DNA of 64,000 nucleotides. Source: Chryseobacterium wanjuense. GTDB lineage: Bacteria; Bacteroidota; Bacteroidia; Flavobacteriales; Weeksellaceae. The first letter of the stretch is position 1. Every line of letters begins with the position of its first letter. The notes beneath the pieces are model-generated. The model had not been told where the DNA came from. It saw only the letters and a list, made by a program, of their open reading frames with translations, and did no database searches. This document shows, piece by piece, positions 53,658 to 61,446 of this stretch. Location: positions 124,001 to 188,000 of the forward strand of contig NZ_FOIU01000004.1 in the NCBI RefSeq assembly GCF_900111495.1, read 5' to 3'. The position numbers were made by a program, and so were the translations under genes.

Positions 53658-54293
53658 TTATTCGATATCGAAGATTATTTTTTCGGTTTGATGCTTTAAA
53701 TCTTCCAAATTTGTATTGTTGTAGATAATACAGTCGGCCAGTTTTATCTTGTCTTTTTCGGGCATCTGCTTTTCCATAATGGCCTGTACTTCACGGTAGG
53801 TTTTACCGTCTCTGTCCATCACCCTTTTTATTCTGATATTATCTTCGGCCGTTACCAGAATAGATTTGTAGCATTGCAGATTTAGCTTTAATTCAAATAA
53901 TAAGGCGGTTTCTTTAAAAACCAGATATTTGGTCTGTTTCTTCACCCAATCCTCAAAATCAATGCGTACTGCGGGATGAATGATTTCATTTAATTGATGA
54001 AGTAATTCTTTATTGTTAAAAACTTTTTCAGCGACGAATTTTCTGTCGTAAAGATCATCTTTATCGTAAGCTTCTTCGCCTAAAAGTTCTTTGATTTTTT
54101 GTTTTAAATCATCATTGTCGTTCACAATTTCCTTCGCTCGGTCGTCTGAGTAATATACCGGAAATCCACATTCTTCAATGAATTTTGCAACGGTAGTTTT
54201 CCCCGAACCGATCCCGCCTGTTAAACCAATAACTTTGGATGCTGATAACGGCTCCGGTTCTGCCTTTTGGGGCTCTGAATGTAATTCTTCCAT
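53658..54293 (-). CDS. coaE: Dephospho-CoA kinase
   Basis: Last step of coenzyme A synthesis: phosphorylates the 3'-OH of dephospho-CoA. The 211-residue P-loop kinase has VIGLTGGIGSGKTTVAKFIEE, then VYYSDDRAKEIV (substrate Asp), HPAVRIDFEDWV and ETALLFE. The ~18 residues before the P-loop strand (MEELHSEPQKAEPEPLSA) are a non-conserved extension, so the true start might be later, but no other ATG lies before the P-loop. It follows the MBL hydrolase gene by 10 bases on the same strand. Confidence 0.94.
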   Translation of the reverse strand: MEELHSEPQKAEPEPLSASKVIGLTGGIGSGKTTVAKFIEECGFPVYYSDDRAKEIVNDNDDLKQKIKELLGEEAYDKDDLYDRKFVAEKVFNNKELLHQLNEIIHPAVRIDFEDWVKKQTKYLVFKETALLFELKLNLQCYKSILVTAEDNIRIKRVMDRDGKTYREVQAIMEKQMPEKDKIKLADCIIYNNTNLEDLKHQTEKIIFDIE

Positions 54294-54303
54294 AGTTTAA
54301 AAA

Positions 54304-55170
54304 TTAATATCCAAAAACATCATTAAAACTAAAAGTCTCATCCAGCCTCACTCCTTTTTCGGTCATTTTAAGGCTCGCCAATTCGTTGTGAGCATCATGT
54401 TCAAAGAACAATAAGTATTCATTATCCACACACTGTTTCAGGAATTTTCCTTTTTCCTCCAATGTCAAAAGTGGTCTTGTATCATATCCCATCACATAAA
54501 CATGCGGGATGTGTCCAGCGGTCGGAATAAGATCTGCTGCAAAAACGATCGTCTTTTCCTGATACTGAATGACAGGTAACATTTGCTTTTCTGTATGGCC
54601 GTCAACGAAAATTACATCCATTTTCAGGTCAGGGGCAAAACCATAATTTCCCGTCGTAGGAAGCGGTAAAAAGTTCAGCTGACCACTCTCCTGAATCGGA
54701 ATAATATTTTCCTTTAAAAAGCTTGCTTTTTCTCTTGCATTAGGCTCTGTTGCCCATTTCCAGTGGTTTTCGTTGGTCCAGAACTGTGCGTTTTTGAAGG
54801 CAGGTCTGTATCCTGTTCTGTCATCATTCCATTCGATGGCGCCGCCACAGTGGTCGAAGTGAAGGTGAGTAAGGAAAACATCTGTAATATCTTCTCTTAC
54901 AAAACCGTATTTTTTTAAGTTTTTATCCAGATTATCGTCACCCCAAAGCGAATAGTGACCAAAGAATTTGTCATCTTGTTTGTTTCCAAGACCGCAATCT
55001 ATTAAGATTAATTTTTTTCCGTCTTCTACAAGAAGGGAGCGGGTTCCCAGCTCAATCAGGTTTCTTTCGTCTGCAGGATTGGTTTTTTCCCACAGACTCT
55101 TTGGGACGACCCCAAACATGGCACCGCCATCCAGTTTAAATTTTCCGCATTGTATTGGATATAGCTTCAT
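54304..55170 (-). CDS. MBL-fold metallo-hydrolase
   Basis: Zinc hydrolase of the metallo-beta-lactamase superfamily, 288 residues; the substrate is not evident. The metal site is FLTHLHFDHCGG (HxHxDH), with a further His in FVDGHTEKQM, Asp in FAADLIPT and His in FFEHDAHN. The N-terminal strand carries a GTRSLLVEDGKKLILIDCGLG stretch, as in quorum-quenching lactonase-like and YtnP-like members. No signal peptide. It sits 10 bases upstream of coaE, so co-transcription is likely. Confidence 0.88.
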   Translation of the reverse strand: MKLYPIQCGKFKLDGGAMFGVVPKSLWEKTNPADERNLIELGTRSLLVEDGKKLILIDCGLGNKQDDKFFGHYSLWGDDNLDKNLKKYGFVREDITDVFLTHLHFDHCGGAIEWNDDRTGYRPAFKNAQFWTNENHWKWATEPNAREKASFLKENIIPIQESGQLNFLPLPTTGNYGFAPDLKMDVIFVDGHTEKQMLPVIQYQEKTIVFAADLIPTAGHIPHVYVMGYDTRPLLTLEEKGKFLKQCVDNEYLLFFEHDAHNELASLKMTEKGVRLDETFSFNDVFGY

Positions 55171-55227
55171 ATATATTTTTGATTAGTTATCTTTTAATTA
55201 TTTAATATTTCTAAATTAAAACTTTTT

Positions 55228-55836
55228 TTATTTAATGAGTTTCATTTTCTCAGCAATTTTCCTTGCATTTTCATCGCCTTCCTCAAGATTTGAAATGATA
55301 TTCCGGAAGTCATGCTCTTTTCTGTTTTGCGAAAGTTTTTGTTTAATAAAAATCTCAGTCGGAATTATTTTTAAGCCGAAAGCTCCTTTCATTTCCTTTT
55401 CCACAAATTCTCTTCCCATATCTTTTACCATTACAGGACACTGCTGAACTTTTTCGTATTTATAGGTTAATTTTTCCAAATGATGATAGAGTTCCGCATC
55501 ATTCATCAGTTCTACTTTTCCGTAGATTTGTACCGCTTCATAGTTCCAAGTCGAAACATTGATATGATCGTACCAGCTGCTTGAAATGTAGGTATGAGCG
55601 CCCAGAAAATCACAAAGAACTTCATCACCGTTTTTCAACGTTTTCGCCTGTGGATTGGCTCTGGAAATATGGCTCTCAATATAAACATTTTCCGGATCAT
55701 CTTCATTCAGCATCATCATAGAATGGGTAGCCCGGATTTTATCAACTGAAGAAATTAATAAAGCAAAAGAATTTTCTCTGATGATTTCCTTCATCAAATC
55801 GTAGTCTTCACTTTTATATAATTTCGGTATAAACAT
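55228..55836 (-). CDS. FMN-binding PaiB-type protein (split-barrel flavoprotein)
   Basis: A 202-residue protein of the PaiB/FMN-binding split-barrel family, sometimes called negative transcriptional regulators. Begins MFIPKLYKSEDYDLMKEIIRENSFALL; the barrel has ATHSMMMLNEDDPENVYIESHISRANPQ, FLGAHTYISSSWY and VSTWNYEAVQIYGKVEL, all typical of the family, and the C-terminal helix region ends FRNIISNLEEGDENARKIAEKM. The ATG at 55836 fits the family; 55866 adds ten non-conserved residues. In Bacillus PaiB affects sporulation and protease genes; the role here is unknown. Confidence 0.87.
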   Translation of the reverse strand: MFIPKLYKSEDYDLMKEIIRENSFALLISSVDKIRATHSMMMLNEDDPENVYIESHISRANPQAKTLKNGDEVLCDFLGAHTYISSSWYDHINVSTWNYEAVQIYGKVELMNDAELYHHLEKLTYKYEKVQQCPVMVKDMGREFVEKEMKGAFGLKIIPTEIFIKQKLSQNRKEHDFRNIISNLEEGDENARKIAEKMKLIK

Positions 55837-55944
55837 AAATTCTTTTATTTTAAATTTTAACCACAAAAGCTTTAGTTTAAATTAAAGAAAATTACAGATT
55901 AAAAATCTTTGGTGACTTTTGCGGTAAAAAAACTTTAAACCAAA

Positions 55945-56967
55945 CTAAAAAAGCTCTCCCGGATTTCTAGGGATGGCAATATTCAGATGTTTATATGCTT
56001 TTTCGGTAACTTCTCTACCTCTCGGTGTTCTGATAATAAACCCTTCCTGAATCAAAAATGGCTCATACACTTCTTCCAGTGTCTCAGGGTTTTCAGCTAT
56101 CGATGTTGCCAACGCTGAAATTCCGACAGGTTTCCCTTTGAAATTTTCTATCATCACCCGCATGATCTTATTGTCCATTTCGTCTAAACCGAATTCATCA
56201 ACATTTAAAGAATTTAAAGCATATTTTGTGATATTAATTTCAATTTCACCATTGCCTTTAATCTCTGCAAAATCACGAACCCTTCTCAAAAGAGCATTCG
56301 CAATTCTGGGTGTTCCACGGCTTCTTCTTGCAATTTCTATCGCTGCGTCTTCGTATATTTTTACGCCTAAAACTCTTGCACTTCTGATGATAATCGTCGA
56401 CAACAATTCTATCGTATAATATTCCAGCCTGCTTTGAATCCCGAATCTTGCTAGCATCGGTTTTGTGAGCATTCCGCTTCTTGTCGTTGCGCCTACCAAT
56501 GTAAAAGGATTTAAGCCGATCTGAACACTTCTTGCATTCGGCCCGGTTTCGAGCATGATATCGATTTTGTAATCTTCCATTGCAGAATACAGATATTCTT
56601 CCACAACAGGCGAAAGACGGTGAATTTCATCAATGAAAAGCACGTCGTTTTCTTCAAGATTCGTCAACAGACCGGCCAAACTGCCGGGTTTGTCCAAAAC
56701 AGGTCCTGAAGTAACTTTACAATTAACCCCAAGTTCATTGGCAATAATATTGGCTAAAGTGGTTTTACCCAACCCTGGAGGTCCGTGCAACAGGACATGA
56801 TCGAGCGCTCCGCCACGTTTTTTGGCAGCAGTCACGAAAACTTCAAGATTTTCCAAAGTTTTCCTTTGTCCCGCAAAATCTTTAAAACTCTGGGGACGGA
56901 TCTGTTCTTCCTGCATGAGCTCTTCGCGGGAATAATTGTCTTTATCTGGATGTAAAAAATCTGGCAT
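55945..56967 (-). CDS. ruvB: Holliday junction branch migration helicase RuvB
   Basis: Hexameric AAA+ motor that, with RuvA, drives branch migration. The 340 residues are of normal length. [21 protein letters not shown] starts the AAA+ domain; Walker A is GPPGLGKTT, Walker [19 protein letters not shown], sensor 1 [19 protein letters not shown] (with the arginine finger region), and the C-terminal winged helix ends [27 protein letters not shown]. It is a single gene here; ruvA and ruvC are not in the window. Confidence 0.96.
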   Translation of the reverse strand: MPDFLHPDKDNYSREELMQEEQIRPQSFKDFAGQRKTLENLEVFVTAAKKRGGALDHVLLHGPPGLGKTTLANIIANELGVNCKVTSGPVLDKPGSLAGLLTNLEENDVLFIDEIHRLSPVVEEYLYSAMEDYKIDIMLETGPNARSVQIGLNPFTLVGATTRSGMLTKPMLARFGIQSRLEYYTIELLSTIIIRSARVLGVKIYEDAAIEIARRSRGTPRIANALLRRVRDFAEIKGNGEIEINITKYALNSLNVDEFGLDEMDNKIMRVMIENFKGKPVGISALATSIAENPETLEEVYEPFLIQEGFIIRTPRGREVTEKAYKHLNIAIPRNPGELF

Positions 56968-57185
56968 TAACTCAATTTCATTTACCGTAAAGATAGGAAA
57001 TTTAGGTTTAGATTGAGGTTGAGGCTGAGATTAATTTCAGGCAAAGATTGAGATTACAATTGATAGTGTTTAGGATTTACCAGATTGATATATTTTAAGT
57101 ATTTTTGAGAGAGAAAATAAGATAAAACTGTCTGGCATATTTCTATGCAGGTATTCTTAAGGAATGGCAATGTTAAACGCAACTT

Positions 57186-57205
57186 TTGTCATGCTGGAAG
57201 CATCT
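57186..57205. repeat. 20-base palindromic-repeat unit, copy a (upstream of hutI)
   Basis: TTGTCATGCTGGAAGCATCT: one base different from copy c at 58564-58583 and in the same orientation. The bases after it (AAGCAAAG) also resemble those after copy c (GAACATAG). The 290-base gap between ruvB and hutI otherwise shows a low-complexity GATTGAGGTT-like stretch (57008-57030) and no gene. Confidence 0.8.
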
Positions 57206-57259
57206 AAGCAAAGTACAGTCAAAATAATTTTATCTAAAGTTTAGCTTTAAAAAAAATAA

Positions 57260-58489
57260 ATGAAACTTATAGGCCCCTTCAAGCAAGTCGTAACACTTGC
57301 CAACCTTCCTTTAAGAGGAAAACTTTCTGACGATCAACTTGAAATTATTGCAGATGGAGGAATTTTAGTTGATAACAATACCATTCAAAAAGTCGGAAAT
57401 TTTGAAACATTAAAATCGGAAAATCAAAATATAGAAATCGAATCTATTGAAGGCGAACAAATCGTTCTTCCAGCTTTCGTTGATTCCCACACGCACATCT
57501 GCTTTGGTGGAAACCGGGCAAATGACTTTGCCATGCGCAATGCCGGGAAAACATACCTTGAAATCGCAGAAAGCGGAGGCGGAATCTGGAGTTCCGTTCA
57601 GCATACAAGAAACGCATCGGAAGAAGAATTATTAAAAACGATTTTAAAAAGAATTGATTTTTTAATCGCTTTGGGAATCACAACTATTGAAATAAAAAGC
57701 GGTTACGGTTTAGATGTAGCTAATGAGCTGAAAATGCTTCGAATCATTAAAAAAGCACAGGAACAGACGAAAGCTACTTTGGTTCCGACCTGTCTTTCGG
57801 CACATTTGAAGCCGAGAGATTTTGATGGTAGCAATGAAGAATATTTACAATATATTTTAACTGAAATTTTGCCTAAAGTAAAAAAAGAAAATCTAGCAAA
57901 ACGCGTTGATATTTTCATTGAAAAATCAGCATTTCAGCCGGAAGAAAGTAAGGGTTTTTTGCTTAAAACTAAAGATTTAGGTTTTGAAATTACTGTTCAT
58001 GCAGATCAGTTCACGCCGGGAAGTTCAAGAATTGCTGTGGAAGTGGGAGCGCAATCTGCAGACCATTTGGAAGCAACCATTGATGAGGATATCGAGTTTT
58101 TGGCACAATCAAATACGGTGGCGACGGCTCTTCCGGGGGCGAGTTTAGGATTGGGAGAAAAGTTTACTCCGGCAAGAAAATTATTGGATGCAGGAGCCAT
58201 TTTAGCAATTGCGAGTGACTGGAATCCGGGTTCTGCTCCGATGGGAAATCTCGTTACTCAGGCTTCTATTTTAGCAACATTCGAAAAATTGACTACTGCT
58301 GAAGTTTTAGCGGGAATGACTTTCCGTTCGGCTTTTGCGTTGGGATTGGAAGACAGAGGAAAATTGGAAAATGGGTTGAAGGCGGATTTTGTAACTTTTA
58401 AAACGAATAATTTCCAAAATGTTTTGTATAATCAGGGAAGCTTGAAGGCAGAGCGTGTTTATATTGATGGGAATAAAGTTTTAAAATAA
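57260..58489 (+). CDS. hutI: Imidazolonepropionase
   Basis: Third step of histidine degradation: hydrolyses imidazolone-5-propionate to N-formimino-glutamate. It is a 409-residue amidohydrolase with the metal motif VDSHTHICFGGNRANDF (HxH), the substrate region FAMRNAGKTYLEIAESGGGI, SGYGLD, a metal His in ITVHADQF, HLEATIDEDI, and the metal Asp in ASDWNPGSAPMGN. Length and motifs are normal. hutG is the next hut gene, but a GIY-YIG nuclease gene and repeats lie between them. Confidence 0.96.
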   Translation: MKLIGPFKQVVTLANLPLRGKLSDDQLEIIADGGILVDNNTIQKVGNFETLKSENQNIEIESIEGEQIVLPAFVDSHTHICFGGNRANDFAMRNAGKTYLEIAESGGGIWSSVQHTRNASEEELLKTILKRIDFLIALGITTIEIKSGYGLDVANELKMLRIIKKAQEQTKATLVPTCLSAHLKPRDFDGSNEEYLQYILTEILPKVKKENLAKRVDIFIEKSAFQPEESKGFLLKTKDLGFEITVHADQFTPGSSRIAVEVGAQSADHLEATIDEDIEFLAQSNTVATALPGASLGLGEKFTPARKLLDAGAILAIASDWNPGSAPMGNLVTQASILATFEKLTTAEVLAGMTFRSAFALGLEDRGKLENGLKADFVTFKTNNFQNVLYNQGSLKAERVYIDGNKVLK

Positions 58490-58517
58490 ATTATGTTTTA
58501 TATTACAAACTAGACTG

Positions 58518-58583
58518 AGATGCTTTCAGCATGACAAACATTGTGCATAATATACCATACGAATTGTCATGCTGAAAGCATCT
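58518..58583. repeat. Palindromic repeat pair, copies b and c
   Basis: AGATGCTTTCAGCATGACAA (58518-58537) and its exact reverse complement (58564-58583), 26 bases apart: a perfect 20-base stem between hutI and the GIY-YIG gene. No T-run follows on either side, so it is not a standard terminator. Confidence 0.9.
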
Positions 58584-58616
58584 GAACATAGAATTTAACA
58601 CAAATGATAAAAAACA

Positions 58617-58937
58617 ATGTTTGAATTAAATGAAGGTATTTATAAATTTTACGTATATATTTTAACCAACAAAAACAGAACAGTTTTATATACAGGCGTT
58701 ACAGGAAATTTACATCAAAGATTAAAGGAACATGTAAATAAAATTAATCCGACTAGTTTTACCGCAAAATATAATACTTGTTTTCTAATTTATTATGAAA
58801 AATTTGGTTGGATACAACAAGCTATAGAAAGAGAAAAAGAGATAAAACTTTTAAAAAGAAACTATAAATTTGAGTTGATAAGAAATGTAAATCCTAATTT
58901 GGAATTTTTAAATCACCTTTTTCAACAAGCCGTTTAG
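58617..58937 (+). CDS. Small GIY-YIG (URI-type) nuclease
   Basis: A single-domain 106-residue nuclease of the URI/COG2827 type. Catalytic pattern: Tyr12-Val-Tyr14 (the GIY position), Tyr25-Thr-Gly27 (YIG), Arg35, His39 and Glu73 in AIEREKEIK, so the active site looks complete. Members of this group are small stand-alone nucleases of mostly unknown role, unlike UvrC or homing enzymes with extra DNA-binding domains. The gene sits between hutI and hutG and is bracketed by 20-base palindromic repeats; its stop codon lies in the right-hand repeat. Confidence 0.9.
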   Translation: MFELNEGIYKFYVYILTNKNRTVLYTGVTGNLHQRLKEHVNKINPTSFTAKYNTCFLIYYEKFGWIQQAIEREKEIKLLKRNYKFELIRNVNPNLEFLNHLFQQAV

Positions 58938-58978
58938 ATGCTTTGACTACGTCGAACCTAAAGGTTTCAGCATGACAA
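58936..58978. repeat. Palindromic-repeat unit, split copy d
   Basis: AGATGCTTT (58936-58944), 20 unrelated bases that include ACCTAAAGGT, then TTTCAGCATGACAA (58965-58978). Together the outer parts make the b-orientation word, interrupted in the middle. It begins in the GIY-YIG stop codon and ends 27 bases before the hutG ATG. Confidence 0.75.
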
Positions 58979-59005
58979 GTGGGACGCAAATTAAAATTAT
59001 CAATA

Positions 59006-59935
59006 ATGAACAACAATATCTGGCAGGGAAGATTAGACGGTGAAGAACTTCTTTACCACAGAATATTTCAGAGAGTAAGAGAAGAAAGTAACTACGATAC
59101 GATTTCAACTAATGATTTCGTTTTACACGGATTTGCAGTAGATGAGGGCGTTAGAAGGAATAAAGGGAGACAGGGTGCAAAAGATGCTCCGGATATCATC
59201 AGGAAAAATATGTCTAATTTTCCGGTGATTCTTCCTGATTTTTCATTGCTTGATTTTGGAAATATCACCTGTGACGACGGAAATTTGGAGGAAACCCAAA
59301 ACAATCTTGCGAAAAATGTTTCTAAAGTTCTGTTGAAAGGCGGAAAGTCGCTGGTTTTAGGAGGAGGGCATGAAGTGACGTATGCTCATTATTTGGGTAT
59401 AAAAACTGCTTTTCCTGAACAGAAAATAGGGATCATCAATATTGATGCTCATTTCGATAACAGACAACCCGAAAATGGAATAGGAGCAAGCTCAGGAACA
59501 GGATTCTGGCAGATCGCGCAGGAAGGTGAAATTAATTCTTTACATATCGGAATTCAAAGAAATTCCAACACCTTGAAATTATTTGATACAGCCCACCAAT
59601 ACGGAATGAAATATATCCTTGCCGATGAGCTTTTCTTTGAAAATTTACCATCAATTTACCAACGGATTGATGAATTGCTGAATAGTGTAGATTACGTCTA
59701 TTTAACGATTTGTATGGATGTTTTTAATGTTTCAATTGCACCGGGAGTTTCAGCTTCTGCATACAATGGGATTTTTGCTGATGCGACATTTATGCATCTT
59801 TACAGGCATATTTTAAAGAATGAAAAACTTTTGGCGCTGGATGTGGCGGAAGTTAATCCTGCTTATGATATCCAGGACAGGACAGCAAGACTGGCGGCAT
59901 GTCTTATGAATGAATGGTTTATGATAATGCCATGA
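59006..59935 (+). CDS. hutG: Formimidoylglutamase
   Basis: Hydrolyses N-formimino-glutamate to glutamate and formamide, the last step of one branch of histidine degradation. It is a 309-residue arginase/agmatinase-family enzyme with two Mn: GGGHEVTYAHY, IGIINIDAHFDNR (DAHxD) and CMDVFNVSIAPGVSA, and an N-terminus (NNNIWQGRLDGEE) typical of HutG. The ATG at 59006 is chosen; an earlier in-frame GTG (58979) lies at the edge of the repeat. It works with HutI, from which it is separated by the nuclease unit. Confidence 0.94.
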   Translation: MNNNIWQGRLDGEELLYHRIFQRVREESNYDTISTNDFVLHGFAVDEGVRRNKGRQGAKDAPDIIRKNMSNFPVILPDFSLLDFGNITCDDGNLEETQNNLAKNVSKVLLKGGKSLVLGGGHEVTYAHYLGIKTAFPEQKIGIINIDAHFDNRQPENGIGASSGTGFWQIAQEGEINSLHIGIQRNSNTLKLFDTAHQYGMKYILADELFFENLPSIYQRIDELLNSVDYVYLTICMDVFNVSIAPGVSASAYNGIFADATFMHLYRHILKNEKLLALDVAEVNPAYDIQDRTARLAACLMNEWFMIMP

Positions 59936-60067
59936 AATTATATTTTTTCGATAGAGAAAATCATTATTTAATTTCACTATAAGGAATAAAATTTGTTACC
60001 ATCATGATGCTTTTAAATAGGGCAATACAAATCATTATTCTGAAATTTAAAGTACAGAAACTACATT

Positions 60068-61360
60068 ATGGAACAATCAATTGAAAATAAACTTATTAAA
60101 GCAGATAAGACATTTTCAGAATGGAAAAAAGTACCATTCGAAGACAAACAAAAACTTATTGCAAAAGCTGCTGAAGTTATAAAAGCAAATTCCGAAAAGT
60201 TTGGCAGGATCATCACATCGGAAATGAATAAACCAATTTCCCAGTCGATCGCTGAAATTGAAAAATCTGCTTTAATGATGAATTATTATGCAGATGCCGA
60301 GAATATTTTAAAGCCTGAAAAAATAGATTCTGAATTTGGCTATTCCGAAATTCATTATGCTCCCAAAGGGGTAATTTTAGGTGTAATGCCTTGGAATTTT
60401 CCTTTCTGGCAGGTTCTGAGATTTGCTATTCCTACAATTTTAGCGGGTAATACGGTAGTTCTAAAACATGCTTCCATTTGTTTCGGTAGTGGAAATGCTA
60501 TTGAAGAAATCTTTTTAGAAGCAGGTTTCCCAGAAGGTGTTTTCCAAAATCTTGAGGTAGGACATAAGGTAGTGAAAGAAATTCTTGAACACAAAACAGT
60601 AAAAGGAGTAAGTCTCACGGGAAGCGAAAAAGCAGGAGGTGAAGTAGCATCTATTGCCGGTCTGAATATCAAAAAATCTTTGCTTGAGTTAGGAGGAAGT
60701 GATGCTTTTCTCGTTCTGGATGATGCAGATCTTGATGAAGCGGCAAGAGTAGGAGCTTGGGCAAGACTTCAGAATTGCGGCCAAAGTTGTATTGCTGCAA
60801 AGAGATTTATTATTGAAGAAAAAATAGAGGATGTTTTTCTTCCGAAATTTATTGAAGAATATAAGAAATTTGTTGCTGCCGACCCGATGGACAAAGAAAC
60901 TAAGCTTGGTGGTATGGCAAGACCCGACTTAGCAGATGAGTTGGAAAAACAATTCCAAAAAGCATTGGAAAACGGTGCGGAGATCATTATTCCTCTGGAA
61001 AGAATTTCAAGCAATGAATTCAAGCCAGGATTGATCAGGGTGAAAGAAGGTAACCCGATCTTACAGGAAGAGTTTTTTGGTCCGCTTGGAATGGTAATGG
61101 TGGCAAAAAATGACGAAGAAGCCTTACAAATGGCCAATGATATTCCTTTCGGGCTTTCTAATTCTGTCTGGACAAAAGATATAAACCGACAGTTATTTTT
61201 CGTCGAAAACCTTGAATCGGGAACGGTGAGTGTTAATAAAATGACAAGCTCAGATCCGCGTTTTCCATTTGGAGGAACCAAAACTTCCGGCTATGGAACG
61301 GAACTTTCTTTATTAGCTTTAAAAGAATTTGTGACAGCAAAAATGATTGTCGGAAATTAA
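60068..61360 (+). CDS. NAD(P)-dependent aldehyde dehydrogenase (succinate-semialdehyde type)
   Basis: ALDH superfamily enzyme of 430 residues, shorter than the usual 450-490 because the N-terminus is short, as in Sad/YneI-type succinate-semialdehyde dehydrogenases. Motifs: GVILGVMPWNFPFWQVLRFAIPTILAGNTVVLKHAS (cofactor), SLTGSEKAGGEVA, LELGGSDAFLVLDDADL (general-base Glu), the nucleophile Cys in NCGQSCIAAKRFI, and the C-terminal MTSSDPRFPFGGTKTSGYGTE. The substrate is inferred from similarity of pattern only. It is a single gene with a shared terminator against pyk. Confidence 0.9.
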   Translation: MEQSIENKLIKADKTFSEWKKVPFEDKQKLIAKAAEVIKANSEKFGRIITSEMNKPISQSIAEIEKSALMMNYYADAENILKPEKIDSEFGYSEIHYAPKGVILGVMPWNFPFWQVLRFAIPTILAGNTVVLKHASICFGSGNAIEEIFLEAGFPEGVFQNLEVGHKVVKEILEHKTVKGVSLTGSEKAGGEVASIAGLNIKKSLLELGGSDAFLVLDDADLDEAARVGAWARLQNCGQSCIAAKRFIIEEKIEDVFLPKFIEEYKKFVAADPMDKETKLGGMARPDLADELEKQFQKALENGAEIIIPLERISSNEFKPGLIRVKEGNPILQEEFFGPLGMVMVAKNDEEALQMANDIPFGLSNSVWTKDINRQLFFVENLESGTVSVNKMTSSDPRFPFGGTKTSGYGTELSLLALKEFVTAKMIVGN

Positions 61361-61383
61361 TTTTAAAAATAAAATTAAACATA

Positions 61384-61415
61384 AAAAAACTCCCGAATAT
61401 TCCGGGAGTTTTTAT
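61384..61415. terminator. Bidirectional terminator between the ALDH gene and pyk
   Basis: ACTCCCG (61389-61395) and CGGGAGT (61403-61409), flanked by an A-run and T-run, usable on both strands. Confidence 0.9.
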
Positions 61416-61446
61416 TTTATAAAGAAAGCAATGTTGCTTTGTTGTA

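Larger units (their letters stand above)
58518..58978 (+). mobile_element. Candidate GIY-YIG nuclease/palindrome unit
   Basis: A small nuclease gene bordered on the left by a perfect palindromic pair (b, c) and on the right by a split copy (d) of the same word, lying between two genes of one pathway. The gene's TAG stop overlaps the first bases of copy d. No transposase, target duplication or empty site is visible, so mobility is inference. Confidence 0.35.

Noticed and set aside
58979..59005. GTG start for hutG 27 bases upstream
   Set aside because: It lies at the edge of palindromic repeat copy d, and the added residues do not fit the family.
60769..61281. 170-codon open frame antisense to the aldehyde dehydrogenase gene
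   Set aside because: Shadow of a clear ALDH gene; the product is Ser/Ile/Asn-rich with no recognisable domain.
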